NCBI RefSeq assembly: GCF_037975245.1
Contig: NC_092575.1
Span: 28,917,341-28,981,340, forward strand
Direction of reading: 5' to 3'
Source of the DNA: Apostichopus japonicus
Taxonomy: Eukaryota; Echinodermata; Holothuroidea; Aspidochirotida; Stichopodidae
Length of the DNA stretch: 64,000 nucleotides
Part shown: piece after piece, positions 38,496 through 50,825 of the stretch
Numbering within the stretch: position 1 is the stretch's first letter
How the letters are laid out: each line of letters starts with the position of its first letter
Notes under the pieces: model-generated
What the model was told of the DNA's origin: nothing
The model's input: the letters and a program-made list of their open reading frames with translations, nothing else
The model's database searches: none
Made by a program: the position numbers and the translations under genes

Positions 38496-39395
38496 CTAGA
38501 ATCATAACTGGTTACTTTAAGCACAGGAACAAGATAATCCTTATTTAAGTTGTGGTTTATAATAATCCGCTCCATATACCCACCACCTCCCCCCTCCCCT
38601 TAAGCCCTTGATTTGCATTATCAATCTCAACGATATCTATATCATATATATTAAATGTGGTATGTGTTAATTGTAATATGTGTAGTCCTCAATAAGAACT
38701 GTACAGTGTTGTACTTTAATATAGCCTGAGAACACAAATAATATGTTAAAATTATGTGCACTACATCCAGTGAGTTATATTACAAGAATGGCAAAACTTC
38801 ACTGGTATCACATGTTGTTATACTGATGCTAATTGGTTTGTGTAATGATGTGTTAATTATTATGGTACGTTTTGCCCTTTTTTTAACATTTCTCTCAAAA
38901 ATTTTCATATTTTGAAGATATCACTGAAAATTTTATGTTTAATTGCCAATATAACCTTATCAAACTTAACTAAGTATAACTCAAAGTAAAATTACAATTG
39001 ATCAAAGTAAGGCACATTCAACTTCTTTGCCAAATGATCGTAACTTACGGGCAAGATTTCATTCCAACTTTCGTCACCCAGACAGTTTTTATTGAGTACA
39101 ATATTGTTACATATTTAATTATGTACAAGAAACAGATTGCAAATTTAATCAAGACGTTTACTTTTCTATAATTCAAAAAACTTCACTGACCAAGTTACTG
39201 ACATGCACTGTAATTTGCATGAATTAGTAGTTAGTAGTAATGACATCAAAAATATTGAAAAGCCCTCCATGTTTAACATGTATATTTCTTTAACATTACC
39301 AACATTAGACTTAGTCCTGTGTTGTACATTGTATCATGTTCTTTGTCCATCATATAGCACACACACAAATAGATTATAGTCTTGTCTAGCTGTCT
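38496..39395. other. Intron 1, no recognisable gene
   Basis: AT-rich unique DNA with no repeat or coding signal noticed. Confidence 0.4.
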
Positions 39396-39404
39396 GTGTG
39401 TGTG

Positions 39405-40232
39405 ATCAGAAGAATCTTATTTTCAATCCCAAGAAATCAAAAGATATGGTTTATGGGAACAAAAACATCAAGCATGAAGGTCTCATTAAAATAAAGTCAG
39501 AAAACCTAGTAATTGATGATTAAACGGTTGAACGTGTGTCTGAAACTATATACCTCGGTGTTCGCATTGATGACAAACTAGCATTCACCAGTCATATTTC
39601 TAACATATTGCGAAGAGCTTACTACATTATATCTACTGTACATTATCATAACTTGTCCCGTTTTTCAGGTTAGAGGTGAGGAAACAAACATTTGTTTATA
39701 CGTTGTTAGTATACGCTGTCCCTGTTTGGTACCATTTCTTATTAAGTGGTGATAAACAAAGAATGAGAGCTTTCTTAAAGTATTGTGCTAAGATTTTTAA
39801 GTTGGACTGTAAGAGCATATCTGATAAGGTTAACGGTGCAGCTAAAAGTGAATTGATTAGAATCACCAGGAATATTAATAAGGATAGTAAACACCCTCTT
39901 AATAAAGAACTCAACTCTCTTTGTCTACAAACCAACTATAATTTATGACATCGTGCAATAAAACCAAAATATAGGGTTCAAACTTTCAAAAATTCATATT
40001 TATACAGAGCATCTATTTTTATTCAAAATGGAATTTTAAATGATTTGATGTAATGTATCCTTTTTTTAATTTTCTTATCATTCTCAGTTTAACTTAAATT
40101 TCAAAACTGTTGATTGTGTTTAATTAATCGCTTTCCTTTTTATTGTAATTTTTGTATCATAACTTTTTATACTCTCCTATTTATTTATTATATTTTATTC
40201 TATTTATACTGGAATAAAGGAAACTGAATCCT
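39405..40232 (+). mobile_element. LINE 3' end (RT C-terminus and tail), broken
   Basis: Translation with frame changes gives NLIFNPKKSKDMVYGN, then ERVSETIYLGVRIDDKL and HISNILRRAYYI, the stretch after the YADD motif in CR1/Jockey-type reverse transcriptases (F/LNxxKxxxM and YLGVxIDxxLxW..H). It continues in the 90-codon frame 39676-39948 (VWYHFLLSGDKQRMRAFL, KVNGAAKSELIRI) and, after a stop, HRAIKPKYRVQTF and NGILNDLM. The 5' half, including the catalytic motifs, is missing, as usual for 5'-truncated LINEs. A TAA after VIDD and frame breaks at about 39675 show it is dead. It ends in an A/T-rich tail near ggaataaaggaaactgaatc. Confidence 0.75.
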
Positions 40233-40249
40233 AAGCAAAGTGTGATTCT

Positions 40250-40470
40250 TTTTTGGGGGCAAACCGATGGTTAGGCAAGATTTTCAAATTGACTTAGTGT
40301 GGTATTAGGATACCATGTGGTCGAAGTTTACAGCAATAATGAAAGTATTCTTATAACTGCGTCACAATTTCAGCGAATAAACAGATGGTTAGGCTAGATT
40401 TTCTGATTGACTTAGTGTGGTGTTAGGCTACCATGTGGTCAAAGATAAAGCAATAATGGCTACCATGTGG
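40250..40470. repeat. ~126-bp tandem duplication
   Basis: Two copies sharing gatggttaggc, agattttc, attgacttagtgtggt and taccatgtggtc, with about 10% divergence. The sequence on to 40980 is unique. Confidence 0.7.
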
Positions 40471-40984
40471 AAGAAATTGAAAGAATTCTCACAATTATTA
40501 CTTCTTCATGCGTTTATTTCATAGAAGGAAAGACCGACAATTAAATTTACGAGATGTTACTAATGGATTATAGACGGGATAACTAAAATATGATAATCGC
40601 AAGTGGATTTTTACTAAACGTTTATTCCAATTGCGATCAAAATGTGGGAATCGCACAATCCCACGGGTAATGTGAATCCTGGCCGGCATAATAGATACTT
40701 AGTAAAAACTGTTTAATAGCTAAATTGGATATTTATATGGTCTAATCCAATAGAGGTGGAGAGCAAACATAAGCAGCAGCGGCAGTGCGATGTTAGTAGT
40801 GATGTTAATTATATGAAGTTATTGACAAGTTAATGAAAGAAACAATTGTTTCTTACCGAAATCAATTTTATAAAAGCAAACAGAAATTATTAAGGACGGC
40901 TTTATACCTTATATCTTATACCTATTTGAACATGAAATCATTGTCAGTGGAGAATATAATTCATCTAGTGTAGCATCCAATACA

Positions 40985-41060
40985 TGTGGGTAAACAAAAA
41001 AAAATTGGGTACCCGGATACAACGACTCTCGGGTACCCGGTTCCCGATTTTTGGACCTGT
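40985..41060. mobile_element. Transposon fragment with gggtaccc words
   Basis: Contains tgtgggtaaac, ttgggtacccgg and cgggtacccggttcccgatt. Such gtaaacgggtacccgg strings are typical of hAT-type non-autonomous ends in animals. Only a fragment remains. Confidence 0.35.
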
Positions 41061-41069
41061 GTAAACACT

Positions 41070-41700
41070 AATTTCAGAGACATCTGATGAAACTTTGTAT
41101 GTTCACTGATTAATATTCATGATACACATACAAAAAACAACACCGTAATGGTAGGGCTCATCTACTCAACATGGGGCATATATCTAACAAGTATCACATT
41201 GATTCAACTTGTGGTTGTTGATATCATGTTTGTAAGCTGTTTTGACAATTTCCCATTCCCACTCATGAATATAATGAGGTAAAAGTTGTAGTTGCAAAGA
41301 TCATGTACTTAATATGTAGTTACATCGCCATAAGAAGAATGAACTCAATAAGACATACAGTTGAAGATGTATTGACATTTTAAGAATTTTACGTTAAGTC
41401 CCGTCCACTCCTTAATATTCATGAGGTGGGAATCAAAACAATAGTGCATATCTACTCATTATAGTGCATCTATCTATGACGTATGGCATTGATTCAAATT
41501 GTGTTTGTTGAGATATCGTGTTTACAACCTGTTTTTGACAATTTCCCATTAATCCTCACCCACTAATAAACACTAATAAAGTAAAACTTTTTGTTGTCAA
41601 AGGAATGTAACTTTGTAGTTTTATCACCATACCAAGTATAAACTAAATCGGACATACGTTTGAAGAGATATTGACATTCATTTTAGCATGTTTACAAGCT
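41070..41700. repeat. Two diverged ~310-bp tandem copies of the ttaatattcatga family
   Basis: Copy 1 (about 41070-41395) and copy 2 (about 41400-41700) share ttaatattcatga, catctact, attgattcaa, ttgtggttgttg, gacaatttcccatt and the closing agacatacagttgaaga. The same family occurs at 16430-16600. Confidence 0.6.
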
Positions 41701-42287
41701 AGCTGTCACATAGCTTTTAGATTGCAAAAGTTACTCAGCCTGAACAGCAAGGAAAAAGGTAAATCAACATACTGGTGTAATTATTACCAATGAGCATACC
41801 TACCCATCTCTGCTCAAATAATACACTTCCCCCTAGGTACCTTCAGTTCCTGGCAAAATTGGTAGCATTTAGGTTTAGCATGTGCACCCACGCCCCTTCC
41901 TTCCAAATTACAGTACTTTAAAATAAAACTGCACAATTGTTCATCTTGGTTTTTCCTGTTTTTGCATTCAGGACTGTGTCAGATCTGTTCAGTATCCTTT
42001 GAGTTTTCTACTACTAATGCTTTTCATTCTACATCAATTTATCAATCAGGAATAATCAATATAAGAATGTCTGTTTGGATAAAGAAAATATCACACTATC
42101 ATTTCTGGCTGCAAAATATTAAACAATGTCTAGAACAGACCAAAGCTTATCACGTTTCAAGTATGTCAACAATGTAAACGCCTCTGTTTTGGAGAAATAG
42201 TTGGATACATCACCCACAGTTATTACTGTACCTAATTTGAAAAACTCAGGCTCTGAAAATACTGATGTTGTAGTAACACAGAAACTC

Positions 42288-43075
42288 AGCATCATCAGCA
42301 GTACTTACAGAAAGCTGCATGACACTACACATAGCATTACTGTACACAGAACATCAGCAGTACTTACAGAAAGCTGCATGACACTACACATAGCATTACT
42401 GTACACAGACTATCAGCAGTACTTACAGAGAGCTGCATGACACTACACATAGCATCAACAGAGAACATCAGCAGTACTTACAGAAAGCTGCATGACACTA
42501 CACATAGCATTACAGAGAACATCAGCAGTAGAAAGCTGCATGACACTACACATAGCATTACTGTACACAGACCATCAGCAGTACTTACAGAGAGCTGCAT
42601 GACACTACACATAGCATTACAGAGAACATCAGCAGTACTTACAGAAAGCTGCATGACACTACACATAGCATTACAGAGAACATCAGCAGTACTTACAGAA
42701 AGCTGCATGACAGTACACATAGCATTACTGTACACAGAACATCAGCAGTACTTACAGAGAGCTGCATGACACTACACATAGCATTACAGAGAACATCAGC
42801 AGTACTTACAGAAAGCTGCATGACACTACACATAGCATTACAGAGAACATCAGCAGTACTTACAGAAAGCTGCATGACACTACACATAGCATTACAGAGA
42901 ACATCAGCAGTACTACAGAGAGCTGCATGACACTACACATATCATTACAGAGAACATCAGCAGTACTTACAGAAAGCTGCATGACACTACACATAGCATT
43001 ACTGTACACAGACCATCAGCAATACTTACAGAAAGCTGCATGAGACAGCACATAGCATTACAGAGAACCTCTGAG
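42288..43075. repeat. 54/59-bp minisatellite
   Basis: About 14 units starting acatcagcagtacttacaga and continuing aagctgcatgacactacaca, tagcattac. The 59-bp form adds tgtacacaga; the 54-bp form has agaga. Mixed lengths give overlapping false frames on both strands (for example 42437-42769). Confidence 0.94.
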
Positions 43076-43423
43076 TGTTCAACAGCTAGTTTCATCTATT
43101 CACAGCAAGATAAACATAGCTTGTGTATAAATATACATGTTTAATAACAAACATGACACTGGCAGAAGGAAAACTGAACAGTGCACACACAGCAACAGCT
43201 AATCACAAGTTCCATTTATCAGTGTTTGGGGTGGCCGATGATGTGTTACTACTGCAGAGATAACACATGACACAGCATTCCAATAACAGGTATGATGAGA
43301 AGGAGGAAAGTGCCTGAAATACTGAGTCTTCTACACACTTCACTTGGATCATGCAGTTCCTGTTAACTGGAACCTAGGTATAGCGCATGCAGTACTCAGT
43401 ACACTGGATCTCCTTCATTACGA

Positions 43424-44815
43424 CTGGGTAGCCCACGGTAGTGTGGCAACTCTCACATTACTGGGTAACCCTAGGTAGTGTAAAAACTCCCATATTACTA
43501 GTTAATTTCCACATAGTGTGGGCAATCTCATACTACTATGTAATCCATGGTAATGTTCAAACTCCTATGCTACGTATATATATACTGGTGCTGTGGCGAA
43601 TAAATAAAGGTGGAGGCATTTGAAGCAATGAGGCTTAGCAATCAGGATGTTCAGGGTTCGATCCCTGGCCAGTCATAGAAAGGTGGGTTTCATCCAAGTG
43701 CAATCTAGGGTTTTCCCATCTAAAATGACTCTCTAAGTTGAAAAGATTCCAAATTTGAGCTAAAATGTTAAAGTTGGAACCACCCTGACATGAAAGTTGT
43801 AATCCTTAAGCCCTTGTGGGCTTCTCGCATATCCGTGGTACCTTAAGTATATATCATAAAAATAACTGCCTGATTATTATTATTTTTTTATTACTACTGA
43901 TAACCCAAAGTAGTGTGAAAACTCTTATACTACTGGGTAACCCATGGTAGTGTGAAAACTCACATACTACTGGGTAACCCATGGTAGTGTGAAAACTCAC
44001 ATACTACTGGGTAACCCAAGGTAATGTGAAAACTCACATACTACTGGGTAACCCAAGGTAGTGTGAAAACTCACATACTACTGGATAACCCATGGTAATG
44101 TGAAAACTCACATACTACTGGGTAACCCATGGTAATGTTAAAACTCCCATACTACTGGGTAACCCATGGTAGTGTGAAAACTCACATACTACTGGGTAAC
44201 CCATGGTAGTGTGAAAACTCACATACTACTGGGTAACCCATGGTAGTGTGAAAACTCACGTACTACTGGGTAACCCATGGTAATGTGAAAACTCCCATAC
44301 TGGGTAACCCATGGTAATGTTAAAACTCACATACTACTGGGTAACCCATGGTAATGTTAATTCTCCCATACTACTGGGTAACCCATGGTAATGTGAAAAC
44401 TCACATACTACTGGATAACCCATGGTAGTGTGAAAACTCACATACTACTGGGTAACCCATGGTAATGTGAAAACTCACATACTACTGGATAACCCATGGT
44501 AGTGTGAAAACTCACATACTACTGGGTAACCCATGGTAATGTTAATACTCCCATACTACTGGGTAACCCATGGTAATGTGAAAACTCACATACTACTGGA
44601 TAACCCATGGTAGTGTGAAAACTCACATACTACTGGGTAACCCATGTTAGTATGGGAATTCCAATACTACTGGGTAACCCATGGTTGTGTGAAAACTCAC
44701 GTACTAGTTTCTGGATAACCCATGGTAGTGTGGGAACTCCCATACTACTGGTAACCCATGTTAGTATGGGAATTCCCATACTACTGGGTAACCATTGCAG
44801 TGTGGGAACTCCCAA
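43424..44815. repeat. 37-bp minisatellite, interrupted by a SINE
   Basis: About 27 copies of actactgggtaacccatggt plus agtgtgaaaactcacat, with older, more diverged copies at 43424-43570 and the main run at 43905-44815. Variants differ at agtgtg/aatgtg and ctcacat/ctcccat. A SINE-like element sits between the two parts. Confidence 0.93.
43576..43904 (+). mobile_element. tRNA-derived SINE inserted in the 37-bp array
   Basis: A 330-bp insertion. It carries a perfect B-box-like ggttcgatccc at 43655-43665 and a weak A-box-like tggcgaataaa about 60 bp upstream. The body includes tagggttttcccatct and cccttgtgggcttctcgcat, and it ends in an (att)n/T-rich tail at 43880-43900. These are the parts of a tRNA-related SINE (Pol III internal promoter, body, LINE-like tail). 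The tRNA head does not fold as an intact tRNA. Confidence 0.65.
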
Positions 44816-45060
44816 GGCCAAATGGTCATAGCTACAATTTGCAATTGGTTATACTGCAAGAATATTCTTATGCAGTATATATCTAAAATGTTACAAGATG
44901 TTCATAGCAAACTGGACAAGTTGCTGTACAAGTGCAAGTGTTATGCATGTACTTAATTTGCACACAAGAGAAAGATATTGACAACATTCAGAGTTTTCAA
45001 AAATGCTTCAGAAAATGTAAACACTTATTCCCTGTAGTACTGTTTCCATCACTAAGCATT
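44816..45060. other. Short unique intronic spacer
   Basis: No feature seen between the 37-bp and 22-bp arrays. Confidence 0.5.
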
Positions 45061-45064
45061 GGAC

Positions 45065-45660
45065 CTATCCCATAGTAGAGGGTATCCTATCCCATAGTAG
45101 AGGGTATCATATCCCATAGTACAGGGTATCCTATCCCATAGTACAGGGTATCCTATCCCATAGTAGAAGGTATCCTATCCCATAGTACAAGGTATCCTAT
45201 CCCATAGTAGAGGGTATCCTATCCCATAGTACAGGGTATCCTATCCCATAGTAGAGGGTATCCTATCCCATAGTACAGGGTATCCTATCCCATAGTAGAG
45301 GGTATCCTATCCCATAGTACAGGGTATCCTATCCCATAGTACAGGGTATCCTATCCCATAGTACAGGGTATCCTATCCCATAGTACAGGGTATCCTATCC
45401 CATAGTACAGGGTATCCTATCCCATAGTACAGGGTATCCTATCCCATAGTACAGGGTATCCTATCCCATAGTACAGGGTATCCTATCCCATAGTACAGGG
45501 TATCCTATCCCATAGTACATGGTATCCTATCCCATAGTACAGGGTATCCTATCCCATAGTACAGGGTATCCTATCCCATAGTACAGGGTATCCTATCCCA
45601 TAGTACATGGTATCCTATCCCATAGTACAGGGTATCCTATCCCATAGTACAGGGTATCCC
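45065..45660. repeat. 22-bp minisatellite, about 27 near-identical copies
   Basis: Unit catagtacagggtatcctat plus cc. Variants are limited to tacagg/tagagg/tacatgg, and the left third alternates tagagg and tacagg. The homogeneity suggests recent growth. The unit length equals that of the 10.0-kb array, but the sequence differs. Confidence 0.97.
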
Positions 45661-45959
45661 ACCATAGACTGGCCACAGGGTCATAGCTACTGTACATACA
45701 GTATGACTGGATGATTTACATCCATTGTAATTTGATCCTTAAAATACAACAAGCAGGGCACTTGATCTGTATTCCTGTGGTAATGGGAAGATACTGGTTT
45801 CTAGTACTGTATAATACACTGCAAATAAATATCAAACTTCAATGACACTGAAATTACAATTGTGTCTGATCTCTAGTACAGATAGTGTGTGTCAATGTTC
45901 CAATGGTAGCATTTTCTGTTAGAAATGTATGCAAATATCCCAATAGTTATTTTAAATAA

Positions 45960-47110
45960 TGTTGAGTCAATGCCTGAGAGGCTTATGGAAAACCATCTTG
46001 CTAATCCCATCATGTTGAGTCTATAGAGGCTTCTAGAATAACCATTGTTACTGACATGTTGACAGTACTCATCCCTTAATGTTGCATCAAGGTCAGTGAG
46101 GCTTATGGAAAGGCATCTTGCTAATGAGATGTTTTCTCATCGCAACATGTTGAGTCTATAGAGGCTAGTAGAATAGGCATTGTTACTGATATGTTTACAG
46201 TACTCATCCCGTAATGTTGCATCAAGGTCAGTGAGGCTTATTGAAAGGCATCTTGCTAATGAGATGTTTACTCATCCCATCATGTTGAGTCTATAGAGGC
46301 TTCTAGAATAACCGTTGTTACTGACATGTTTACAGTAGTCATCCCGTAATGTTACATCAAGGTCAGTGAAGCAAAGGAATCTTACTGAATAGTTTACTCA
46401 AACCATCATGTAGAGTCTAGTCTGTGCAACATATTAATATGGCAAATCATCCTGTGAATGAGATGTTTAAAAACAAACTTCCGAAGCAGATTCAATGTTT
46501 CTTATTCTAAATGCATTCTGACCAGGTGGGATTAATAGAGAAAAGCTGTGCAATCGAAATAAATTTGTTTTCTGTTGCCCTTATGGTGCGAATGATTTAT
46601 CGTAAAATCACTGCGACCGCCCATACCAGCATGTTCATTACACCAAATTTGTAACCTTTATACTTGTATCATCCACTCGTAAGTCCTATGCCTAAAGGTC
46701 ATAAACAAAACAGAGAGATTTGATTGGCGGATGATCTGTTGGGCGGTGCTTGCAAATTTTGAGTGAAGTTTGTAGAATCTACTGACGTGTTAAAAAATAT
46801 GGCCAATTTTTATTCAGCTCAAAATGTTTAGCGATAGATAACTCAATAAAAATAATGATAAATAATATCAAAATTTTATAGAACGGTGTTATTTTCACTG
46901 AGCTTTTAGGCCAGTAAGCTGGAAAGGTCGAATTTAAAATTTGGCAAACACACTACAAGACTTTAATGAGAAGTTAATTCATCCCAACATGTTGAGTCAG
47001 TGTAAGAGAGGTAATGAATATGGAAATCCAACCTGTTAATAAAGATGTTATTTCATCATGTTGAGCCAATTATCAGTGAAGTTCATGGAAAGCCATCCTG
47101 TTAATAAGAT
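45960..47110. repeat. ~140-160-bp tandem repeat, interrupted by a dispersed element
   Basis: About three copies at 45960-46440 share catcatgttgagtctatag, aggcttctagaat, ttgttactgacatgtt, catcccgtaatgtt and aaggtcagtgaggcttat. Two diverged units follow at 46970-47110. The dispersed element at 46465-46960 separates them. Confidence 0.8.
46465..46960 (+). mobile_element. Dispersed repeat copy inside the 140-bp array
   Basis: Homologous to 37975-38495 (aaacaaacttccgaag, accaggtgggattaatagag, tggtgcgaatgat, taaaatcactgcgacc, aaacagagagatttgattgg). Flanked on both sides by units of the 140-bp tandem repeat, so it inserted into an existing array. The right boundary is approximate. Confidence 0.65.
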
Positions 47111-47450
47111 GTTTTCTCTTTCTCTTTCTCTCTCTCTCCTTCCTCCTCGGCCCCCTCTGGGCCCCTCTCCACCACCTCTCCTTCCTCTTCCTCTCCTATC
47201 TGTGCTCGGTCTCCCGCTACTAGGGAGCCGCTGGGGTTGGGGAGCAAGTCTAGTTTGTCCTGTAGCTTGCTTCTCTGACCTGCTAGCCAGGTGTCGATGT
47301 CTAGCCATTGGCTGGGGTGAATTGAATGCACACCAGACAAGGATCCCTCCTGGTGCACGTACGGCACTTGGGGCAAAGATCGTGCTCATCCCAGGCCCTC
47401 CCTGGCCGGAACATAGAGCAATTAACGCATTTCAGCTGGCTCCTAGACAT
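47111..47450 (-). pseudogene. DIRS-like retroelement gag start, frameshifted
   Basis: The minus-strand frame starts at 47450 (MSRSQLKCVNCSMFRPG) and continues DEHDLCPKCRTCTRRDPCLVC up to a TAG at 47301. The other frame continues the same protein at once: SQWLDIDTWLAGQRSKL, QDKLDLL and then an acidic, Glu-rich tail (EEEEGEVVERG) encoded by the CT-rich stretch 47111-47200. A single frameshift near 47310 therefore breaks one ORF. Paired CxxC clusters followed by a W..W linker resemble the gag-like ORF of DIRS/Ngaro-type tyrosine-recombinase retroelements. This is from memory of the family and could be wrong. The rest of the element is missing, as the copy stops at the 140-bp array. Confidence 0.5.
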
Positions 47451-48070
47451 GACTGAAAACCCCTGGTTAAGGAAACTATTTCTAAATAAAAAGATAGGAG
47501 AAGGGGGAGGTGGGGGAAGCTAACAAGGGAGAGATAATATAATATACATGTGGAATAAAGTCAATGCGATATTACCTTAACACCGTGCCTCGCTAGAGGC
47601 CCGCGGCTTACAAGGTAACAGAACAGGCCTAAGGCCAGCCCACAAGGTGGGGAAAAACCAGGAACGAGCCTGGAAGGGACAAGTAAAAATATATATGAAT
47701 CGAATAAGGCAACGAAATACAAGAGAAGTAGAGTAGTTAACAACTAAACAACGGTTGAGGGAAAAAAAACTAACGCAATAGCGTGTGTAGCCAAAAAGGC
47801 GGGAACTAGCGTAACTACTGTAAACAATTCGCAGAACTGCTACCAGTGCTAGTGTTCTGCACAGAAAAAAACGGAGCGAACGCCGCTCCCGAGAAAACAG
47901 CCCTAAAAACCTCTCTTAGAATAAGAAAAGGATACTTATCGGGCTGCAAAGGCTTCAAATGCTTCCAAGAACAGTGGATGGGAAAAAATTTCCAATCCTA
48001 GAAACCAAAAGTGGACGAAATTCGGTGGAAAAAATCCGCTCGAAAATTTACGATGTAGACGCTTTGGTTG
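47451..48070 (-). mobile_element. 5' terminal region of the same retroelement
   Basis: A GC-richer, CpG-containing block upstream of the gag start on the minus strand. It holds gaggcacggtgttaaggtaa, gaacgagcctgg in plus orientation and cggagcgaacgccgctccc (a small palindrome at 47872-47890). It is unlike its AT-rich surroundings and non-coding, consistent with an LTR or split terminal repeat plus leader. The second terminal repeat is not in the window. Confidence 0.4.
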
Positions 48071-48212
48071 GTAGAATGAGAAGGATGGGGGGTGACCCGT
48101 GAAGCCGGGTCACAGAGGGTGCACAGTGTTAAAAGGTTATCAGGACATTCTAGGCGCGGTAGAATGAGGGTGCTAAGGTTGTGGGGAGACAGGTAAGCGA
48201 GGAGCGAAGTAA

Positions 48213-48300
48213 ATCTCATTTCTCAGGGGTGTGGGTCTGGTGGGTTCTGGATCAGGTCTCATTTCTCAGGGGTGTGGGTCTGATGGGTTCTGGATCAAGT
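48213..48300. repeat. 41-bp tandem duplication
   Basis: Two copies of tctcatttctcaggggtgtg plus ggtctggtgggttctggatca, differing at one base. Confidence 0.9.
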
Positions 48301-50825
48301 TTTATAGAAGATCCTGCATCCTGGGCCTTGTTTGTGAAGTATGTGAATCAATTGTTTATGTAAGGTGCACACTACGCTTGCACATTCCATTACGTTGTCA
48401 TTGCAATAGCCTACTGCCAGACAAAGAATTGTAGCAATGATACTGTGCTATATGTCTGCAGAAAGTGCAATTTACTTTTATTGTCAAAATTGACTCTACG
48501 GGGAGACATTTTGCAGGTTAAATAAACTTATCCAAGTACAGTATATATTTGACAGGTTTCTCTTTTCAACAAACTGGGCTTAGTGGGCAAATTTTATAAA
48601 TGTCAAACTAATCTAATTTTACCTATGTCAATTTTCTTGTTACCTTTACAACAGACACTCAATGTAAACTAAACAAGCACACATGCCCACTCACTCATTA
48701 TGTGACCTTTAACAAGAACATTGCTGCTTGTCAGATGGTAACAAAGTCTTCCTAGTTTGTACAGTATAAGTTGTTAAACAAGGATTACACCTTCAACATG
48801 GACGGAATTAAAGTTTATTCCAACTGTACAGTAGCATTATCAAATTCCTAAGTGGCAAGGTAATTTATTTTTTCCTAGGAAGGTTTATTATGTACAACAA
48901 AATATGTTGACATTAAAACTGTCTATTGCAAGAGACCTATTGCCAATACCAAAGATAATAAGTAAATAGCCTCTAGTGAGCCATCTGGCTTGTAACCATC
49001 AGAACTGCATGTAATGAATATATACATACCACAGGCCTGATTAGCAAGTACAGGGACATTGTAAACTATAGAGGCCTAATTAAGAACTATGTAGAATACA
49101 TCTATCACACTAAACAACATGTTTACACCTAGATAACAGGTTAATACAGTTATTGAAGTCTTGAACTCTTGATATCAAGTAGAGGCCCACTGTACAGGAA
49201 GTAAAGTTACAGTATGGGCCAAAATACTAAAAAGGTAAATCATTAATATAACAAGAGGAGAATCTGGACAGATACAAAACTACAACATTTCCCCATAAAT
49301 AAACATATTTGTGAGAAAATGATATAAAAGGCCAAGCTACATGAAGTGCTCAGTAACGGTTCATAAATCCATTTGGAACACTCATACTAATTGTACACTG
49401 CAAAAAATAGAACATGGATGCAATTTTGCTTATTAAGTTATGAAAATAAAAATGAAGATTTTGTGCAATACAACACAATGAAACTGTTAAAGCAGGCCAT
49501 AATGGACAGGTTCTCATGAAAGGATGCTGCTAACATTTCACAAAATTATTTATAAACAAGACAATAAGATGTAAAATTAAGTGCATCTGTGAACAATTTT
49601 TACATGAAAATCAGCTAGAAAGCTTCAAAGTAAGTAAGCAAGTGATGTCACTATTTGTTTATTTCTCTGCACTAGGACTCTGACCCAGCATACAAGCTAC
49701 ATGATCTTTACCTACATAATGTGTTTAGTGTGTGCACATGTGTATACTGTATACAAATTCACTTTGTGATCTAATGACAATAATATAAAGGGGCCCTACA
49801 GACCTTGTTAAACAGGTTCCCCTTGTTTTGAAATATACCAGCTCATTGAAGGGGGAGGGTGGCTGGGGGGTTGACAAAGCATGATTGAACCAGAGACAAG
49901 AGAAGATTGGGATGTGTCAAGTTCATGGATAACAATGACAAAGAGAGACCGCATCTCAATGGGACAGACTAGCAAGTTACCATAGCTTAATTTAGCTTAG
50001 GCCAGAGATAGGCAAGCTTCATAATAGTAGGTTAGACAGATTAAGCAAAGAAAAAACAAATTTCACCAATATGGTAGAAAGCTGGTACTCAATTATAGTC
50101 AGAATATATCAGCCTTAAGTAGCAGGAGAGGAGGCAAAAGAATTTATAAATATTTAGGTTAAAAAAACTAAATGTATGCTGCAAAAAAAAACATGTATGC
50201 GGCAAGTTTTAAAGAAATTGGTTACATGTTGCTTGACCTTTAAGAGTTTGATCTACATCATTGCTAACATCAATTCAAACATGACAACTCAAATGTCACC
50301 TACAGAACAGTATATTGTGGTGACCTGCCAGAAAATTACCAAGTCATTACCATCTCTAGAGTTGTACTCGCACCCCATCTGACATATACTGTATATTCTT
50401 TCCACACTAGTTGTTGACTGTTGTTTCATGGTTTATAGTAAATACTTTGTGTTTTAATGACAAGCTAACTTAGATCTATATAAAATGGTCAGTTGAACAG
50501 CTCAAAGAGTTACCATACATGTTGTCAGCATCATTGAAGTTTGTAAAGTGTGTACAGTAGGTCTGTACTAATGGCAGTATTATGTGACTTTCCCCTGTAG
50601 TACACTCAAGCCTGTGTAGTTCATCTCACAGTTAACTTGAACTGCTAACTGTGATTATTAGTATAAATTTACATTATTTTATGAATACCATCCTGATATA
50701 TCAATGGGCATGTACTATTTATTGATCAGATTTACTGTACATCATCACCAAAGGTAGGTTGCTTATCAGCGTTACTAGCGTTAAGCAACATAGCTGACTC
50801 TACCATTAGTTAAGGGTATACATGT
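48301..50825. other. Intron 1, no recognisable gene
   Basis: 2.5 kb of AT-rich DNA. A 68-codon open frame at 50176-50382 (plus) is Lys/Thr-rich and featureless. No repeats noticed. Confidence 0.45.

Noticed and set aside
42437-42769. Open frames on both strands of the 54/59-bp array
   Set aside because: Simple consequence of repeat length; the same text is read in several frames on both strands.
43576-43670. A functional tRNA gene
   Set aside because: The B box is perfect, but the region upstream does not give a cloverleaf with acceptor and anticodon stems; it is SINE-like.
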